Assembly (NCBI GenBank): GCA_025449835.1
Contig: JANWIO010000010.1
Location: forward strand, 1 to 33,213
DNA length: 33,213 bases
DNA from: Vampirovibrionales bacterium
GTDB taxonomy: Bacteria; Cyanobacteriota; Vampirovibrionia; Vampirovibrionales; JAGQHJ01
Direction of reading: 5' to 3'
Of this stretch, positions 1-9,111 are shown one piece after another. Each line of letters starts with the position of its first letter. The stretch's first letter is position 1. The notes under the pieces were generated by a model, which did not search any database, was not told the DNA's origin, and saw only the letters and a program-made list of their open reading frames with translations. The position numbers and the translations under genes were made by a program.

Positions 1-810
1 ACTCCCCCCGGTTTTGGTTAATTTTAAATTCACCCCATCCACCCATTGCGCCACAAGGGGAATATCGGTTAAAACATGAACGCTTTCATCCGCTAAAAGC
101 GGTAATGGCGACGATTCTTTAACCCGCATCCGCTCAGACATCGGAACATCCATCTGTAAGGGCTCTTCCACAAATTCCACCCCAAATTCTTCTAAAATGG
201 GAAACATATTAATAGCATCATCCGGCAGCCAGGCAGCATTGGCATCCACACGAATTGCAACAGTATCCGGTACGATAGAACGAATCGTTTTCAAGGTTTC
301 CAGATCTTGCGGCCCGCCCACTTTGATTTTTAAGATATCGTAGCCACGCTCCAAAGCAACATGGGTCTTGTGTTTTATTTCATCGATACTCGCAATCCCA
401 ATAGTATAAGAAGATCTAGGGATCTTATTCCCATTCAGGCCAAAAAGGCGATACAAGGGTTGATTCGTGATTTGCCCCATTAAGTCATAGATTGCCATTT
501 CAATGGCCGCCTTAGCGGGCATTTGTCCTGGAAACTGGCGAAAGGTGTCATTAAATTTCTGGATATCAAAAGGTGTTAAAGGGGCAAGCAGATTTTCTTC
601 TTGAACCCACCCTAAAAAATCGAGGATAGACGCCTGGGTATCGCCATAAAATTCACATGGCACCGCTTCACCCATCCCAGTAAAGGTTTTCCCTTGATGG
701 GTATAGGTTAACTCGACAAAAACATGCCTCGCTACCTTTTGAGTTCCGCGAGAAATTGTAAAATCGAACTCACACGGCAGCTCTACAGGATAAAATTGAA
801 ATTGATCCAT
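1..810 (-). CDS. dgcA: Dipeptide epimerase of the enolase superfamily (DgcA / L-Ala-D/L-Glu epimerase type), 3' end cut by window edge
   Basis: The first 270 residues of a mandelate-racemase-like member of the enolase superfamily are visible. The N-terminal capping domain is followed by the barrel signatures: KIKVGG near residues 161-166 (first catalytic lysine pair), RVDANAAW with the metal-binding Asp near 189, VEEP near 214-217, ADES near 240-243, and NLKLTKTGG near 261-269, which carries the second catalytic lysine. These are the hallmarks of dipeptide epimerases that invert the alpha carbon of Glu in L-Ala-D-Glu or of N-acylated Glu. The start is the ATG at 808-810, preceded by a GGGGAG ribosome site. 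It lies 62 bases downstream of the dgcN-like gene on the same strand, which favours N-acetyl-glutamate racemase activity (DgcA) over a pure peptidoglycan-dipeptide role. The C-terminus lies outside the window. The superfamily call is certain; substrate is inferred. Confidence 0.85.
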   Translation of the reverse strand, partial: MDQFQFYPVELPCEFDFTISRGTQKVARHVFVELTYTHQGKTFTGMGEAVPCEFYGDTQASILDFLGWVQEENLLAPLTPFDIQKFNDTFRQFPGQMPAKAAIEMAIYDLMGQITNQPLYRLFGLNGNKIPRSSYTIGIASIDEIKHKTHVALERGYDILKIKVGGPQDLETLKTIRSIVPDTVAIRVDANAAWLPDDAINMFPILEEFGVEFVEEPLQMDVPMSERMRVKESSPLPLLADESVHVLTDIPLVAQWVDGVNLKLTKTGGS

Positions 811-872
811 TGCAAAAATCTCCCCATCCAAACAGAAGCAATATGTGTGATTTTACCAGAATTTCGTTCTCA

Positions 873-1952
873 CTAAAACGCTTTTTTAAGGGCCTCAACA
901 ATTTTATCCACGCCAAACCGAACGGGATCTGTCACTGGGAGGCCTGTTTCCGCCTCATAGGTTTTAATCAGACTGATGGCCTCTTCCTCTGAAAAAGCAC
1001 TGGTATTCAGAGAGATCCCGTAAACTTTAGCAGGTTTAATCCATCCCACTGCTGATTCATAGAGTTGAATAAATTGAGACAAGCTAGGCAATGGGATTTT
1101 ATCAAAATTGCGAATGGCTTTTAGTTTTGGATTATGACAGAGTACCAACCCGTCTGGCGCAGACCCGTGAATCAAAGACATGGTGACGCCTGAGTAGGCG
1201 GGATGTAAGAGGGACCCCTGCCCTTCAATAATGACCCACCGAGGATGATGTGTTTCAATAGTTGCTTGAATGGCCTGCTCAATGTAACCAGCCATAAAGT
1301 CTCCAATCACCCGATCCAACGGAATACCAGATCCGGAAATCATAATACCGGTTTGGCCCGTAGCCACAAACTGGGAAGGTTGCCCAAGTTTGTTAAGCTG
1401 TTGATTGATTTCCAAGGCCGTAAACATTTTACCCACTGAGCAATCGGTTCCCACCATGGTAATCACTTTCACCGATTCGGGACGAGAAAGCTGTTGTGCC
1501 ACAATGTTTTCCTGCCCCACGTCACGGACATCCCAGAGTGTTACTCCCTTCTGACCCGCTAGCGTTTTTAGTTCCGGGAGTTCATTGAGAAAAATATGCA
1601 GCCCGCTAATTACATGTAAGCCAGCTTCAATGGCTTCCTTCACAACCGCTTTGTATAAATCCGGGAGACCGCCACCCATGGGAGCAGTACCAATCAACAA
1701 GGCCTTTGGCCTTAAGCTAGACTGAAGCGCCTCTACCAAGGTGGCAACAATAGGGGCCTGAGAAGGGATAGATGTTATATCTTGTACGGTTTTTCCGGCA
1801 TATTGGCTATCAATCACAGCGGCAACAGGCCAATCCCCATAACGAATAACACCCGTTCCTGTTTTCGATTGCGGCATCCCAAAACAGCCTTCCGCCAAAA
1901 TTACAATAGGGGTTTCGGTGGGAACCAGTTTTACCCCAGGATACAAATCCAC
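873..1952 (-). CDS. dgcN: DUF1611 P-loop protein, DgcN-type N-acetyltransferase
   Basis: A 359-residue protein of the DUF1611 family, with an N-terminal Rossmann-like domain and a C-terminal P-loop domain carrying a nucleotide-binding loop, GTDCSVGKM, at about residues 168-176. WVIIEGQGSLLHPAYSGV near 240-257 and the C-terminal DPVRFG are also typical. Family members paired with an epimerase have been described as D-glutamate N-acetyltransferases (DgcN) that convert D-Glu to N-acetyl-D-Glu, which DgcA then racemises. Older annotations call it an NAD-dependent epimerase-like or cobyrinic-acid-synthase-like P-loop protein. The start is a GTG at 1950-1952 with GGAG eight bases upstream. It is the first gene of a probable two-gene operon with dgcA. 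Family is clear; the exact reaction follows from family knowledge and gene pairing only. Confidence 0.8.
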   Translation of the reverse strand: MDLYPGVKLVPTETPIVILAEGCFGMPQSKTGTGVIRYGDWPVAAVIDSQYAGKTVQDITSIPSQAPIVATLVEALQSSLRPKALLIGTAPMGGGLPDLYKAVVKEAIEAGLHVISGLHIFLNELPELKTLAGQKGVTLWDVRDVGQENIVAQQLSRPESVKVITMVGTDCSVGKMFTALEINQQLNKLGQPSQFVATGQTGIMISGSGIPLDRVIGDFMAGYIEQAIQATIETHHPRWVIIEGQGSLLHPAYSGVTMSLIHGSAPDGLVLCHNPKLKAIRNFDKIPLPSLSQFIQLYESAVGWIKPAKVYGISLNTSAFSEEEAISLIKTYEAETGLPVTDPVRFGVDKIVEALKKAF

Positions 1953-2140
1953 GGTGAATACTCCAAAGAACGGCGATTCAATAACACATGGGCTTCCCAG
2001 TTATTGTTGGCTTTCGATAAAAATAAAAGGCGCTGATGACTCAAAAAGCCTCACTTCACCTGGGATCAAGTCTAGTTTAGCAGACTTTTATCAAAATGGC
2101 GGCGCCTAAAATCCGCCTTAAGAGAGAAACCTATGGCGAA

Positions 2141-2548
2141 TTAAAAAGAGAGGGGACCAGAATTACAACTCAGCCAAGAGTATTCCGGTAAATCAATGCT
2201 GACCAAGAGAATTTTAGGATTATTCTGCAAAAACTTCAGAATCGCCCTGGCGGATCCTTTAATCAAACAGCTTAACCCTTTGATAGAGGTTGATCGCTTG
2301 GCCGGGATTTCCTTAAGTCGTTTCAAAGAGGACATATCAAACCCGGCACGCTTTAAGGTTTCCAAAACCTCATGGGGATTAGCACTCCCAAATTCCAGAT
2401 AGACCTTTCGCCTTTTGGCCGGATCGTCCTGGATTAACAAATTGAGAGCCGTTTTATTGACATCACACTGAAGGCATTTCGCCCATGCGGGTTCGTTCAA
2501 ACAATGCGCCATGCCAGAGGCCCTATTTTGAGCTTCTACGTCTTTCAC
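2141..2548 (-). CDS. Hypothetical protein, 135 aa
   Basis: I do not recognise this protein. It has a short Cys-rich stretch near the N-terminus (Cys residues around positions 16, 25 and 28) followed by a basic, Leu/Lys-rich helical middle and a hydrophobic segment ending in a Ser/Trp/Cys tail. No signal peptide is evident. The start is a GTG at 2546-2548 with a GAGGGG site about nine bases upstream; an ATG at 2553-2555 is in another frame and stops quickly. It stands alone, 188 bases upstream of dgcN on the same strand. Coding status rests mainly on length and the ribosome site, so it could be a spurious frame. Confidence 0.45.
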   Translation of the reverse strand: MKDVEAQNRASGMAHCLNEPAWAKCLQCDVNKTALNLLIQDDPAKRRKVYLEFGSANPHEVLETLKRAGFDMSSLKRLKEIPAKRSTSIKGLSCLIKGSARAILKFLQNNPKILLVSIDLPEYSWLSCNSGPLSF

Positions 2549-2834
2549 CAGTCATATCCCCTCTTACTCATTCAAAAAACCTAGCAATGAAACACTAACT
2601 TCAAACTTCTCACATAGAATATTCCCCAGGTGCATAGCCTTTTAATCCTCTACGCTAATTTATACCCCAATTGGAGGAGTCCCTCCTCTACTCTATCCCT
2701 CCTTGAAGCCGATGAGGCTTATTTCCCTGCAATATTCAGCATCTTGGTTACATTTTTAAATATAGTATCAACAAAAAGTTAGAAACTGTTTTTATATACA
2801 TAGAAAAATAATTTCTTTAAGAGGCTGTGGGTAT

Positions 2835-3236
2835 ATGGGAAACATGGATCACTCTGTTGGTGGAACTGGGTTACCGAATGGATTATCAAAAAAAAATCGA
2901 AGTCTTCCTCAAACCAGTATAAAGTCAAACGCAGATTTACCCCTTTTGCCAACGCAAGTCGGGAAACAACCTTCTCAATCAACACCATTCATCGAGCCAT
3001 CTTCATTTTTAAGACAACCTGTCGCAGAAACTTTGGTAGCGGATCAGTTTGTCAGTGTCAAAAACCCTCTTTCTGACCCATTGTACAAACCGCAAAAATT
3101 TGACAACCCTGAGAAAAACGCGTTTGCAGACACCTCGTTTGGAGAATCTCTTTTTGGGCAAGCGCCGGGAGTGAATTTAGATGCCCGGCAACAGTTTCTG
3201 GCTGAAAACCCAGACTATCAAACAACACAGAGTTAA
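2835..3236 (+). CDS. Hypothetical protein, 133 aa, probably disordered
   Basis: An unrecognised Pro/Ser/Asn/Gln-rich protein without a signal peptide or membrane segment. The composition predicts a largely disordered chain. FG pairs appear near residues 107-114 (SFGESLFGQ). The ATG at 2835 has AAGAGG about eleven bases upstream. It is tail-to-tail with uvrA, with only six bases between the stop codons and no obvious terminator between them, so the two transcripts probably overlap. No function can be assigned. Confidence 0.6.
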   Translation: MGNMDHSVGGTGLPNGLSKKNRSLPQTSIKSNADLPLLPTQVGKQPSQSTPFIEPSSFLRQPVAETLVADQFVSVKNPLSDPLYKPQKFDNPEKNAFADTSFGESLFGQAPGVNLDARQQFLAENPDYQTTQS

Positions 3237-3242
3237 AAGCAC

Positions 3243-6161
3243 TTATTCTGAAAGTATTTGACGCAGGTAGTGGGACGTATACGAGGTGGCATGCTTTGCC
3301 ACCTCGCTGGGGCTTCCCTGGGCAATGATTTCACCGCCCCCATTGCCGCCTTCTGGCCCCAAGTCAATAATGTGATCCGCCATTTTAATTAAATCCAGAT
3401 TATGTTCAATCACAATCACCGTATTCCCTGCATCAACCAGCCGATTCAAAATGTGCAGAAGGTTCTCTAAGTCTTGCCAATGAAGCCCAATGGTGGGTTC
3501 ATCCAATAAGTAAAGGGTCTTTCCCGTAGAGCGTTTACAAAACTCAGTAGCAAGCTTAATGCGCTGTGCCTCCCCACCAGAAAGAGTGGTGGCAGGCTGC
3601 CCCAACTGAATATACCCAAGCCCCACATCCTTTAAAACCGTTAATTGTCGCTGAATATGGGGATGGTCAGTGAAAAAATCAACGGCTTCTTCAACGGTCA
3701 TCCGAAGCACGTCGGCAATATTCTTGCCATGGTAGGTAACCTCAAGGGTTTCTTTGTTATAGCGAGCCCCTTGGCACGTACTGCATGGGGTATATACATC
3801 GGGCAAGAAGTTCATCTCAACCCGAATCATGCCATCCCCATGGCAATCAGGGCATCGTCCCTGAGCCACATTAAAGCTAAAGTGCCCTGGCCGAAAGCCT
3901 TTCATCTTCGCCTCTTCACAATTGGCAAAAAGGTTCCGAATGGGGTCAAAAATACCGGTATAAGTCGCCGGGTTACTCCGAGGACTTCGCCCAATGGGAG
4001 ATTGATCAATCTGGATAAATTTATCCAGATGCTCCAAACCTGAAATGCTACCATAACCGGTAGGTTTCACCCGATGTTTCCCAAAGTGATGCTGCAAAAT
4101 ATTGAACAACAAGTCAAACACCAGTGTGGATTTTCCGGAGCCACTGAGTCCCGTAACACACATGAATTTACCCAAGGGAAAACGAACTGTCACATCTTGT
4201 AGATTGTGTAAAGTGGCATTTTTGAGGGTAATAAATTTACCCAAACCGGCTCGAACAGTTTTAGGCGGAACCAGTTTGCGTTTTCCAGAAAGATATTGGC
4301 CCGTAACAGAGCGTTTTTGCTCTTCAATGACTGAGATAGGGCCGCTGGCAATGACTTCTCCCCCATGGCGACCTGCCCCTGGTCCGATATCCACAATCCA
4401 ATCTGCGGCCCGCATGGTTTCCTCATCGTGTTCTACCACAATCATGGTGTTACCTAAATCTCGCAACTGCTTTAATGTGGCAATAAGCTGGGTATTATTG
4501 TGGGGATGGAGCCCAATACTGGGTTCATCTAGCACATATAAAACACCTGACAGTCCCGCCCCAATTTGGGAAGCCAAGCGAATCCGTTGTGCTTCTCCAC
4601 CCGATAAGGTGGATGCCCGGCGGTTTAGGGTGAGATATTCCAACCCCACATCCCTTAAAAATCGAAGCCGAGATTGCGCCTCATATAGAGGCTCACGCCC
4701 AATGGCCATCTGATAATCCGATAACCCTACCGGTAATTCAGATAAAAATTGATGGGCTTCCTTTAAAGAAAGCTCTCCCAACTGATAGATGGAGTATTCT
4801 CCCAACGTAACTGATAAGCTGATGGGCTTAAGTCGGGCTCCTTGACAAACAGGGCACGTGACTTCATCCATAAACTCCTCAATGTATTCTTTTTGGGCAT
4901 TAGAGCCATATAAATATCGACGTTTTAACATGGGAATCACGCCATCAAAACCCGTGGCAAAATCCTCCCACAGATCGTCATCAGCTTCTTTATTGGAAAA
5001 ATCTAATGATTCAGCCACCTGGTTTAAGATATTCTGTGCTTCAGAGGTTTCTTCGCCATACAGCAAAAGGCGTTTTTCTCGATCCGTTAATTGACGAAAA
5101 GGAACGTTACGCCGAATACGATGCTGTTTCGAAATTCCCTTGATGTAGCGATTGTAATAACGCCCTAATAGCTTTTTAAATGGGGTAATGGCTTCTTCAG
5201 ACAAGCTTTTTTCTGGATCAGGAATTAATAACGGCTCTGAAATCTCCAATTTAATCCCCAAGCCTTCACAGGCTGAGCAAGCCCCATAGGGGCTATTAAA
5301 ACTGAATAGCCGGGGAGCCAACTCTTCAAACCCCATATCACACGTTGGACAAGCCAAATTTAAAGAATAGAGAGCCGTTCTCTTTTGGAAATCGGTTTCA
5401 TCAATGTTTTCAATGGAAATAAATCCATCTGACATCTTGAGCGCCCGCTCCACACTTTGGGTGACCCGAATCAACAGATTCTCGGCATCCGCTTTCACCA
5501 CAATGCGGTCAACCACTGCTGCAAGAGTGTGCGTCTTTGTCTTTTCAAGACGATAGTCTTCAGGCAATTCATCCAGTAAAAGGGTTTCCCCATCTACCTG
5601 AACCCGTGTGAAACCTTCTTTTCGAAGCTGCTCAAAAATGGCTCGATATTCCCCTTTGCGCCCCCGAACCATTGGGGACAAAAGCTGAATTCTTGTGCCT
5701 TCAGGAAAATTGAGAATTCTCTCCACGATACGCTGAGCCGATTGGGGTGAAATTTCCTGGCCACATTGCGGGCAATGGGATGTCCCAATTTTGGCGTAAA
5801 GCAGCCTTAAATAATCCAAAATTTCGGTAACTGTGCCCACAGTCGAACGGGGACTGCGGCTGGTCGATTTCTGATCAATTGAAATGGCTGGCGAGAGGCC
5901 TTCAATCAGCTCCACGTTAGGCTTTTCGAATTGTCCAATATATTGGCGGGCATAACTGCTCAAGCTCTCAACATATCGACGTTGCCCTTCAGCAAAAATC
6001 GTATCAAATGCCAACGAAGATTTTCCAGAGCCAGAAACACCTGTAAATACGACCAATTTATCCCGTGGAATCGTAAGATTCACGTGTTTTAAGTTATGCT
6101 CTGCGGCTTGATGAACCTGAATTTCGTCCAACTCTACGTACACTTCCTTTATTACGAACAT
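3243..6161 (-). CDS. uvrA: Excinuclease ABC subunit A
   Basis: Full-length UvrA (972 residues; family usually 930-970), the damage-recognition ATPase of nucleotide excision repair, acting as a dimer that loads UvrB. Two ABC ATPase modules are visible. The first Walker A is GVSGSGKSS at about 41-49, with the [14 protein letters not shown] signature later in that module. The second Walker A is GLSGSGKST near residue 670, with [15 protein letters not shown] and [10 protein letters not shown] towards the C-terminus. Zinc-finger cysteine pairs CPQC, CPTC/CSAC and CPDC/CSTC are present. The chosen ATG gives a slightly extended N-terminus ([13 protein letters not shown]) and only a weak GGGAA ribosome site; initiation a few codons later is possible. 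It is divergent from the coiled-coil gene at 6254, with a 92-base shared promoter region holding an inverted hexamer. Confidence 0.97.
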   Translation of the reverse strand: MFVIKEVYVELDEIQVHQAAEHNLKHVNLTIPRDKLVVFTGVSGSGKSSLAFDTIFAEGQRRYVESLSSYARQYIGQFEKPNVELIEGLSPAISIDQKSTSRSPRSTVGTVTEILDYLRLLYAKIGTSHCPQCGQEISPQSAQRIVERILNFPEGTRIQLLSPMVRGRKGEYRAIFEQLRKEGFTRVQVDGETLLLDELPEDYRLEKTKTHTLAAVVDRIVVKADAENLLIRVTQSVERALKMSDGFISIENIDETDFQKRTALYSLNLACPTCDMGFEELAPRLFSFNSPYGACSACEGLGIKLEISEPLLIPDPEKSLSEEAITPFKKLLGRYYNRYIKGISKQHRIRRNVPFRQLTDREKRLLLYGEETSEAQNILNQVAESLDFSNKEADDDLWEDFATGFDGVIPMLKRRYLYGSNAQKEYIEEFMDEVTCPVCQGARLKPISLSVTLGEYSIYQLGELSLKEAHQFLSELPVGLSDYQMAIGREPLYEAQSRLRFLRDVGLEYLTLNRRASTLSGGEAQRIRLASQIGAGLSGVLYVLDEPSIGLHPHNNTQLIATLKQLRDLGNTMIVVEHDEETMRAADWIVDIGPGAGRHGGEVIASGPISVIEEQKRSVTGQYLSGKRKLVPPKTVRAGLGKFITLKNATLHNLQDVTVRFPLGKFMCVTGLSGSGKSTLVFDLLFNILQHHFGKHRVKPTGYGSISGLEHLDKFIQIDQSPIGRSPRSNPATYTGIFDPIRNLFANCEEAKMKGFRPGHFSFNVAQGRCPDCHGDGMIRVEMNFLPDVYTPCSTCQGARYNKETLEVTYHGKNIADVLRMTVEEAVDFFTDHPHIQRQLTVLKDVGLGYIQLGQPATTLSGGEAQRIKLATEFCKRSTGKTLYLLDEPTIGLHWQDLENLLHILNRLVDAGNTVIVIEHNLDLIKMADHIIDLGPEGGNGGGEIIAQGSPSEVAKHATSYTSHYLRQILSE

Positions 6162-6181
6162 TCAAGATTTCCCATTTTTCT

Positions 6182-6238
6182 ACGATACCACAAGTAATAT
6201 CGTGCCTTTTATTCCATGGAAAGAAAACAAGATATCGT
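6182..6238. promoter_or_regulatory. Inverted hexamer ACGATA/TATCGT in the uvrA divergent promoter region
   Basis: ACGATA at 6182-6187 and TATCGT at 6198-6203 form a perfect inverted repeat with a ten-base spacer, and a third TATCGT sits at 6233-6238 just before the ribosome site of the plus-strand gene. The layout resembles an operator in a shared promoter. It does not match the LexA boxes I know (GAAC-N4-GTTC or AGTAC-type). No regulator is identified. Confidence 0.3.
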
Positions 6239-6253
6239 TGAGAGGGAAAACAT

Positions 6254-7081
6254 ATGTCTAATGAAGACAGCTTTCAATATCAAGCTTATGGGGATGATGA
6301 TGCCAACGAGGTTGGCTCCTTAAGTGATTATATTTCAAAACACCTTAAAAACCGTTCAGAATCGCAGGATTCAACTGATGAAAAAGGCCCTAAAAAAAGA
6401 GAGGAGCCCATCTGGCAAAGTGAGGGCTTTAAACCCCTGAACCAAGAATCCCAATTTAAGCAAAACGGGATGATTCTCCATCATTTGGATTCGCAGTTAA
6501 CCAATAGTCATATGGAACGTTATTTGCCAACAGCCTCAACACGGTATCATCTGGCAAGAGAAAGAATTTCCAACGAACTGAGAAGTATTTATGAAGCTTT
6601 AGATCATTATCGGCAATTTGAAGGCCCTGAGTATCAACCCAAAATTAAGGCCTTCGAGAGTCGTGTCAAGCTGCTTCAGCATAAACTGATTGACGTTGAC
6701 AAAAAAATCTCAAAACTCAACCCCTTTCAGTCCGTTTACAATGCATTACAACGAACCTTTAAGTCAAATCCCAATGAGCATCCTTTAAAAGCCAAGCAAG
6801 AGGACTTCTGGGCCTTCATTCCCAACCCAAACCAGAAAACACGGGATAAAGTCATTGCCATCAACAATGAGCTTGAATCGCTGCAACAGGTTCTAGAAGA
6901 GCAGCTTCATGATCCATGTTTCACGGCAGAGCAGTTGGGACGCCTGATTAATCAGTATGATGCCAACTTAAAAAAAGCCGAAAAATTGACTGCCTACCTC
7001 CGAACCCACCAGAGCCTCGGGGAAAAATTTAATCAAAAACTCGCTGAATGGTATCGCAGTATCTATCAGACGAAGGAATAG
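6254..7081 (+). CDS. Hypothetical coiled-coil protein, 275 aa
   Basis: An unrecognised cytoplasmic protein. The first 75 residues are acidic and charged, probably disordered. The rest is rich in Leu/Gln/Lys/Glu with heptad-like spacing, suggesting two helical hairpins at about 95-160 and 200-265 separated by a proline/asparagine-rich linker (NPNQK, FIPNP). No membrane segment or catalytic motif is seen. The ATG at 6254 has a strong GAGAGGG site. It is divergent from uvrA, and its end nearly meets the convergent uracil-DNA glycosylase gene (17 bases apart). Its position between two DNA-repair genes is suggestive but is not evidence of a repair role. Confidence 0.7.
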   Translation: MSNEDSFQYQAYGDDDANEVGSLSDYISKHLKNRSESQDSTDEKGPKKREEPIWQSEGFKPLNQESQFKQNGMILHHLDSQLTNSHMERYLPTASTRYHLARERISNELRSIYEALDHYRQFEGPEYQPKIKAFESRVKLLQHKLIDVDKKISKLNPFQSVYNALQRTFKSNPNEHPLKAKQEDFWAFIPNPNQKTRDKVIAINNELESLQQVLEEQLHDPCFTAEQLGRLINQYDANLKKAEKLTAYLRTHQSLGEKFNQKLAEWYRSIYQTKE

Positions 7082-7098
7082 CCCTAACTTCATCCCAA

Positions 7099-7803
7099 TT
7101 ACCGTGTCAAAACCTTAGCCCGTTCAAAAATGTGGTCCAACATCGCTTCAGTGAGCCTACCCGTAAAGGTACTTTGCTGGCTGGGGTGGTAAGACGCAAT
7201 GAGGGTGTGTTGAGGAGAAATCGAATATTCTGCCCCGTGAGCAAATTTCGGTTTATTTTTAACCGATAAAGGGTGGGGATAGACCTTGAGAAAGGTATTA
7301 AAGGCGATACTTCCCAAAGCCACAACAACCTGAATGTTTGGAAGGAGTTTCAACTCATCCGCCAGATACCCAGAGCATTGGTGAATTTCTGCCGTTGTTG
7401 GCTTATTGGCTGGCGGCGCACATCGAACAATGGGGACAATATAGCTATCTGTCAGAACTAAGCCATCCTCTCGATGAACAGGCGTTTCCTGGTTTGAATA
7501 TCCAGCCCGATACAAGGCTCTAAAAAGCCAGTCACCACTACGGTCCCCCGTAAAAAGCCTGCCGGTACGATTCGCCCCATGGGCTGCAGGCGCCAGACCA
7601 ATAATCAATAATCGAGCATTAGGATCCCCGAAACTGGGAACCGGTTTTCCCCAATAAGTTTCATCTTGATGGCGTTTTACTTTCTCCTCAGCAACCTGCT
7701 CTCGCCATGCGACAAGACGTGGACAAGCCGTACAGGCAATAATCTGGGATTGAAGGGCGACTAATTTCTTGATCGGGTCTTGATCTGTGGAAACAAAAAC
7801 CAT
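7099..7803 (-). CDS. Uracil-DNA glycosylase, family 5 (UDGb type)
   Basis: A 234-residue iron-sulfur uracil-DNA glycosylase that removes uracil (and in this family often other deaminated bases) from DNA. Four cysteines at about C24, C27, C128 and C143 fit the [4Fe-4S] ligand pattern (CTAC, RCAP, QCSG). The first active-site motif, GLAPAAHGANRTG at 69-81 followed by FTGD, is the family 5 version, which lacks the Asp/Asn water-activating residue of family 4. The second motif is YHPSQQSTFTGRLT near 205-218; family 5 proteins I recall have Asn where this has Ser in the Q-x-T stretch. The ATG at 7803 has AAAGG very close upstream, so the start may be imperfect. Convergent with the coiled-coil gene. 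Confidence 0.9.
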   Translation of the reverse strand: MVFVSTDQDPIKKLVALQSQIIACTACPRLVAWREQVAEEKVKRHQDETYWGKPVPSFGDPNARLLIIGLAPAAHGANRTGRLFTGDRSGDWLFRALYRAGYSNQETPVHREDGLVLTDSYIVPIVRCAPPANKPTTAEIHQCSGYLADELKLLPNIQVVVALGSIAFNTFLKVYPHPLSVKNKPKFAHGAEYSISPQHTLIASYHPSQQSTFTGRLTEAMLDHIFERAKVLTR

Positions 7804-7840
7804 ACCTTTTCAAAATCCGCGTTGTTGAACATTCCTACTT

Positions 7841-9016
7841 TTATTTTACGGATTTTGAAGGAATCAGCGATTGAAGCCGGTTAAAAAACCCTTGTGCCAA
7901 CGCCGCAATCTCATTTGTTTTTGAACGATAGGTTGTCTTCTTGGTTGCCAACGAGACCCCATCCATATTTTTATCGTTCCAATCTGTAAGACCGGCCCAC
8001 AGCTTTTTCTGCCCATTTTCGCTTAAGACAAAATAGGCTTTTAAAAGCTGATTCGGTTCAACACCATCACCAGCAGGATCTTCTGGAGCCAGATAAAGTT
8101 TCACATGGGCTTCTTGCTCATTGGGAAGCTGAAGTTTTGCAGTAATGATTTGACTGGATCGCGTTTTAAGGGCTGCTGACTTTTGAACATTAACCTCAGC
8201 AACCTGAACATTTTTGGGATTTTTAAACAATTTTGTCAGATTTGAAAATTCTTGATCCAAGGCAACATCCTGAGCGTAAGCAGGCAAAGTAGACGCTTTG
8301 CCGCCATTAAAAGAAAAAGGATCCGTAGAGGCACTTTTTGGCCGTCCGCGAAAACCGTAGGTCAGCATGTCTTCAACCCGCTTGATATTTTCTTGTCGGA
8401 TGGGATCCGAAAGAATTGTCTCCAGTGCCTTTATCCCAGCTTCATAATAACAAGCCTCGACTCTGAACTTTGTAAACAACAACGCGTTTTTCCCGTCATT
8501 AAACACAACAGAGGTTTTCCCACTTTTGATAAGCGTTTCCATCAACTGTTGACGCTTTTGATTTGATAAACTGGTAGCGTTGCCATAACTTCCTAAACAA
8601 TTTTGCAGATATTTCGTGGCAACGGTTTCTTGGGAAGAAGGGGAGACGTTTTTCAAGTCGGTAAACCCAGGAATATCCTGCCGAAGTAAGATCCGTCTTA
8701 AAAACTTAAATTCAAGTTCCGAACTCTTTTCCGTAGGCAGTTTTTTCAGTTTTGGATCATCCAGCCCTTTGTACCCTTGGTCTTTTAAAAAATCTGATTT
8801 TAACTTATTAGCTGCTTGCTTGCTTTTTGGCAAGAAAAAATAGGTCACATCATTGTTTATTGCACTCGAAACAAGATAATTGATATACGCATCGATAAAG
8901 CGGGTGGTAAGTGTTTGGGTTTCACCTTTATCTTGTGAACCAACCGGCGTTGTTTTCGCCTTTGAGTTGGCTCTGGCAGCAAACTTAACAGAACTCAATT
9001 GAAGTGGCTGAAGCAT
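7841..9016 (-). CDS. Hypothetical protein, 391 aa, with N-terminal VKFAA motif
   Basis: I do not recognise this protein. It begins MLQPLQLSSVKFAARA, a variant of the basic-Phe-Gly motif seen near the N-termini of many proteins in this window (here FA in place of FG at 12-13). The next stretch is Lys/Ser-rich and polar, then a mixed helical domain to the C-terminus; no membrane span or catalytic signature is evident. Two ATGs are possible at 9022 and 9016. The GGGGAG site directly abuts the first and is six bases from the second, so 9016 is chosen. It lies between topA and the UDG gene on the same strand with 37- and about 95-base gaps, so co-transcription with the glycosylase is possible. Confidence 0.75.
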   Translation of the reverse strand: MLQPLQLSSVKFAARANSKAKTTPVGSQDKGETQTLTTRFIDAYINYLVSSAINNDVTYFFLPKSKQAANKLKSDFLKDQGYKGLDDPKLKKLPTEKSSELEFKFLRRILLRQDIPGFTDLKNVSPSSQETVATKYLQNCLGSYGNATSLSNQKRQQLMETLIKSGKTSVVFNDGKNALLFTKFRVEACYYEAGIKALETILSDPIRQENIKRVEDMLTYGFRGRPKSASTDPFSFNGGKASTLPAYAQDVALDQEFSNLTKLFKNPKNVQVAEVNVQKSAALKTRSSQIITAKLQLPNEQEAHVKLYLAPEDPAGDGVEPNQLLKAYFVLSENGQKKLWAGLTDWNDKNMDGVSLATKKTTYRSKTNEIAALAQGFFNRLQSLIPSKSVK

Positions 9017-9111
9017 GAGCATCTCCCCAAAATTACAACATTCAACTTGAAAACCTGATCTTATCAGAATTCTATTTAGTTTGAAAACAAATTTAAGCCA
9101 TTAGTAACGTT

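Noticed and set aside
4102..4713. 203-codon plus-strand open frame opposite uvrA
   Set aside because: It is antisense to strongly conserved uvrA sequence and shows no ribosome site or protein-like domain; a shadow of the real gene.
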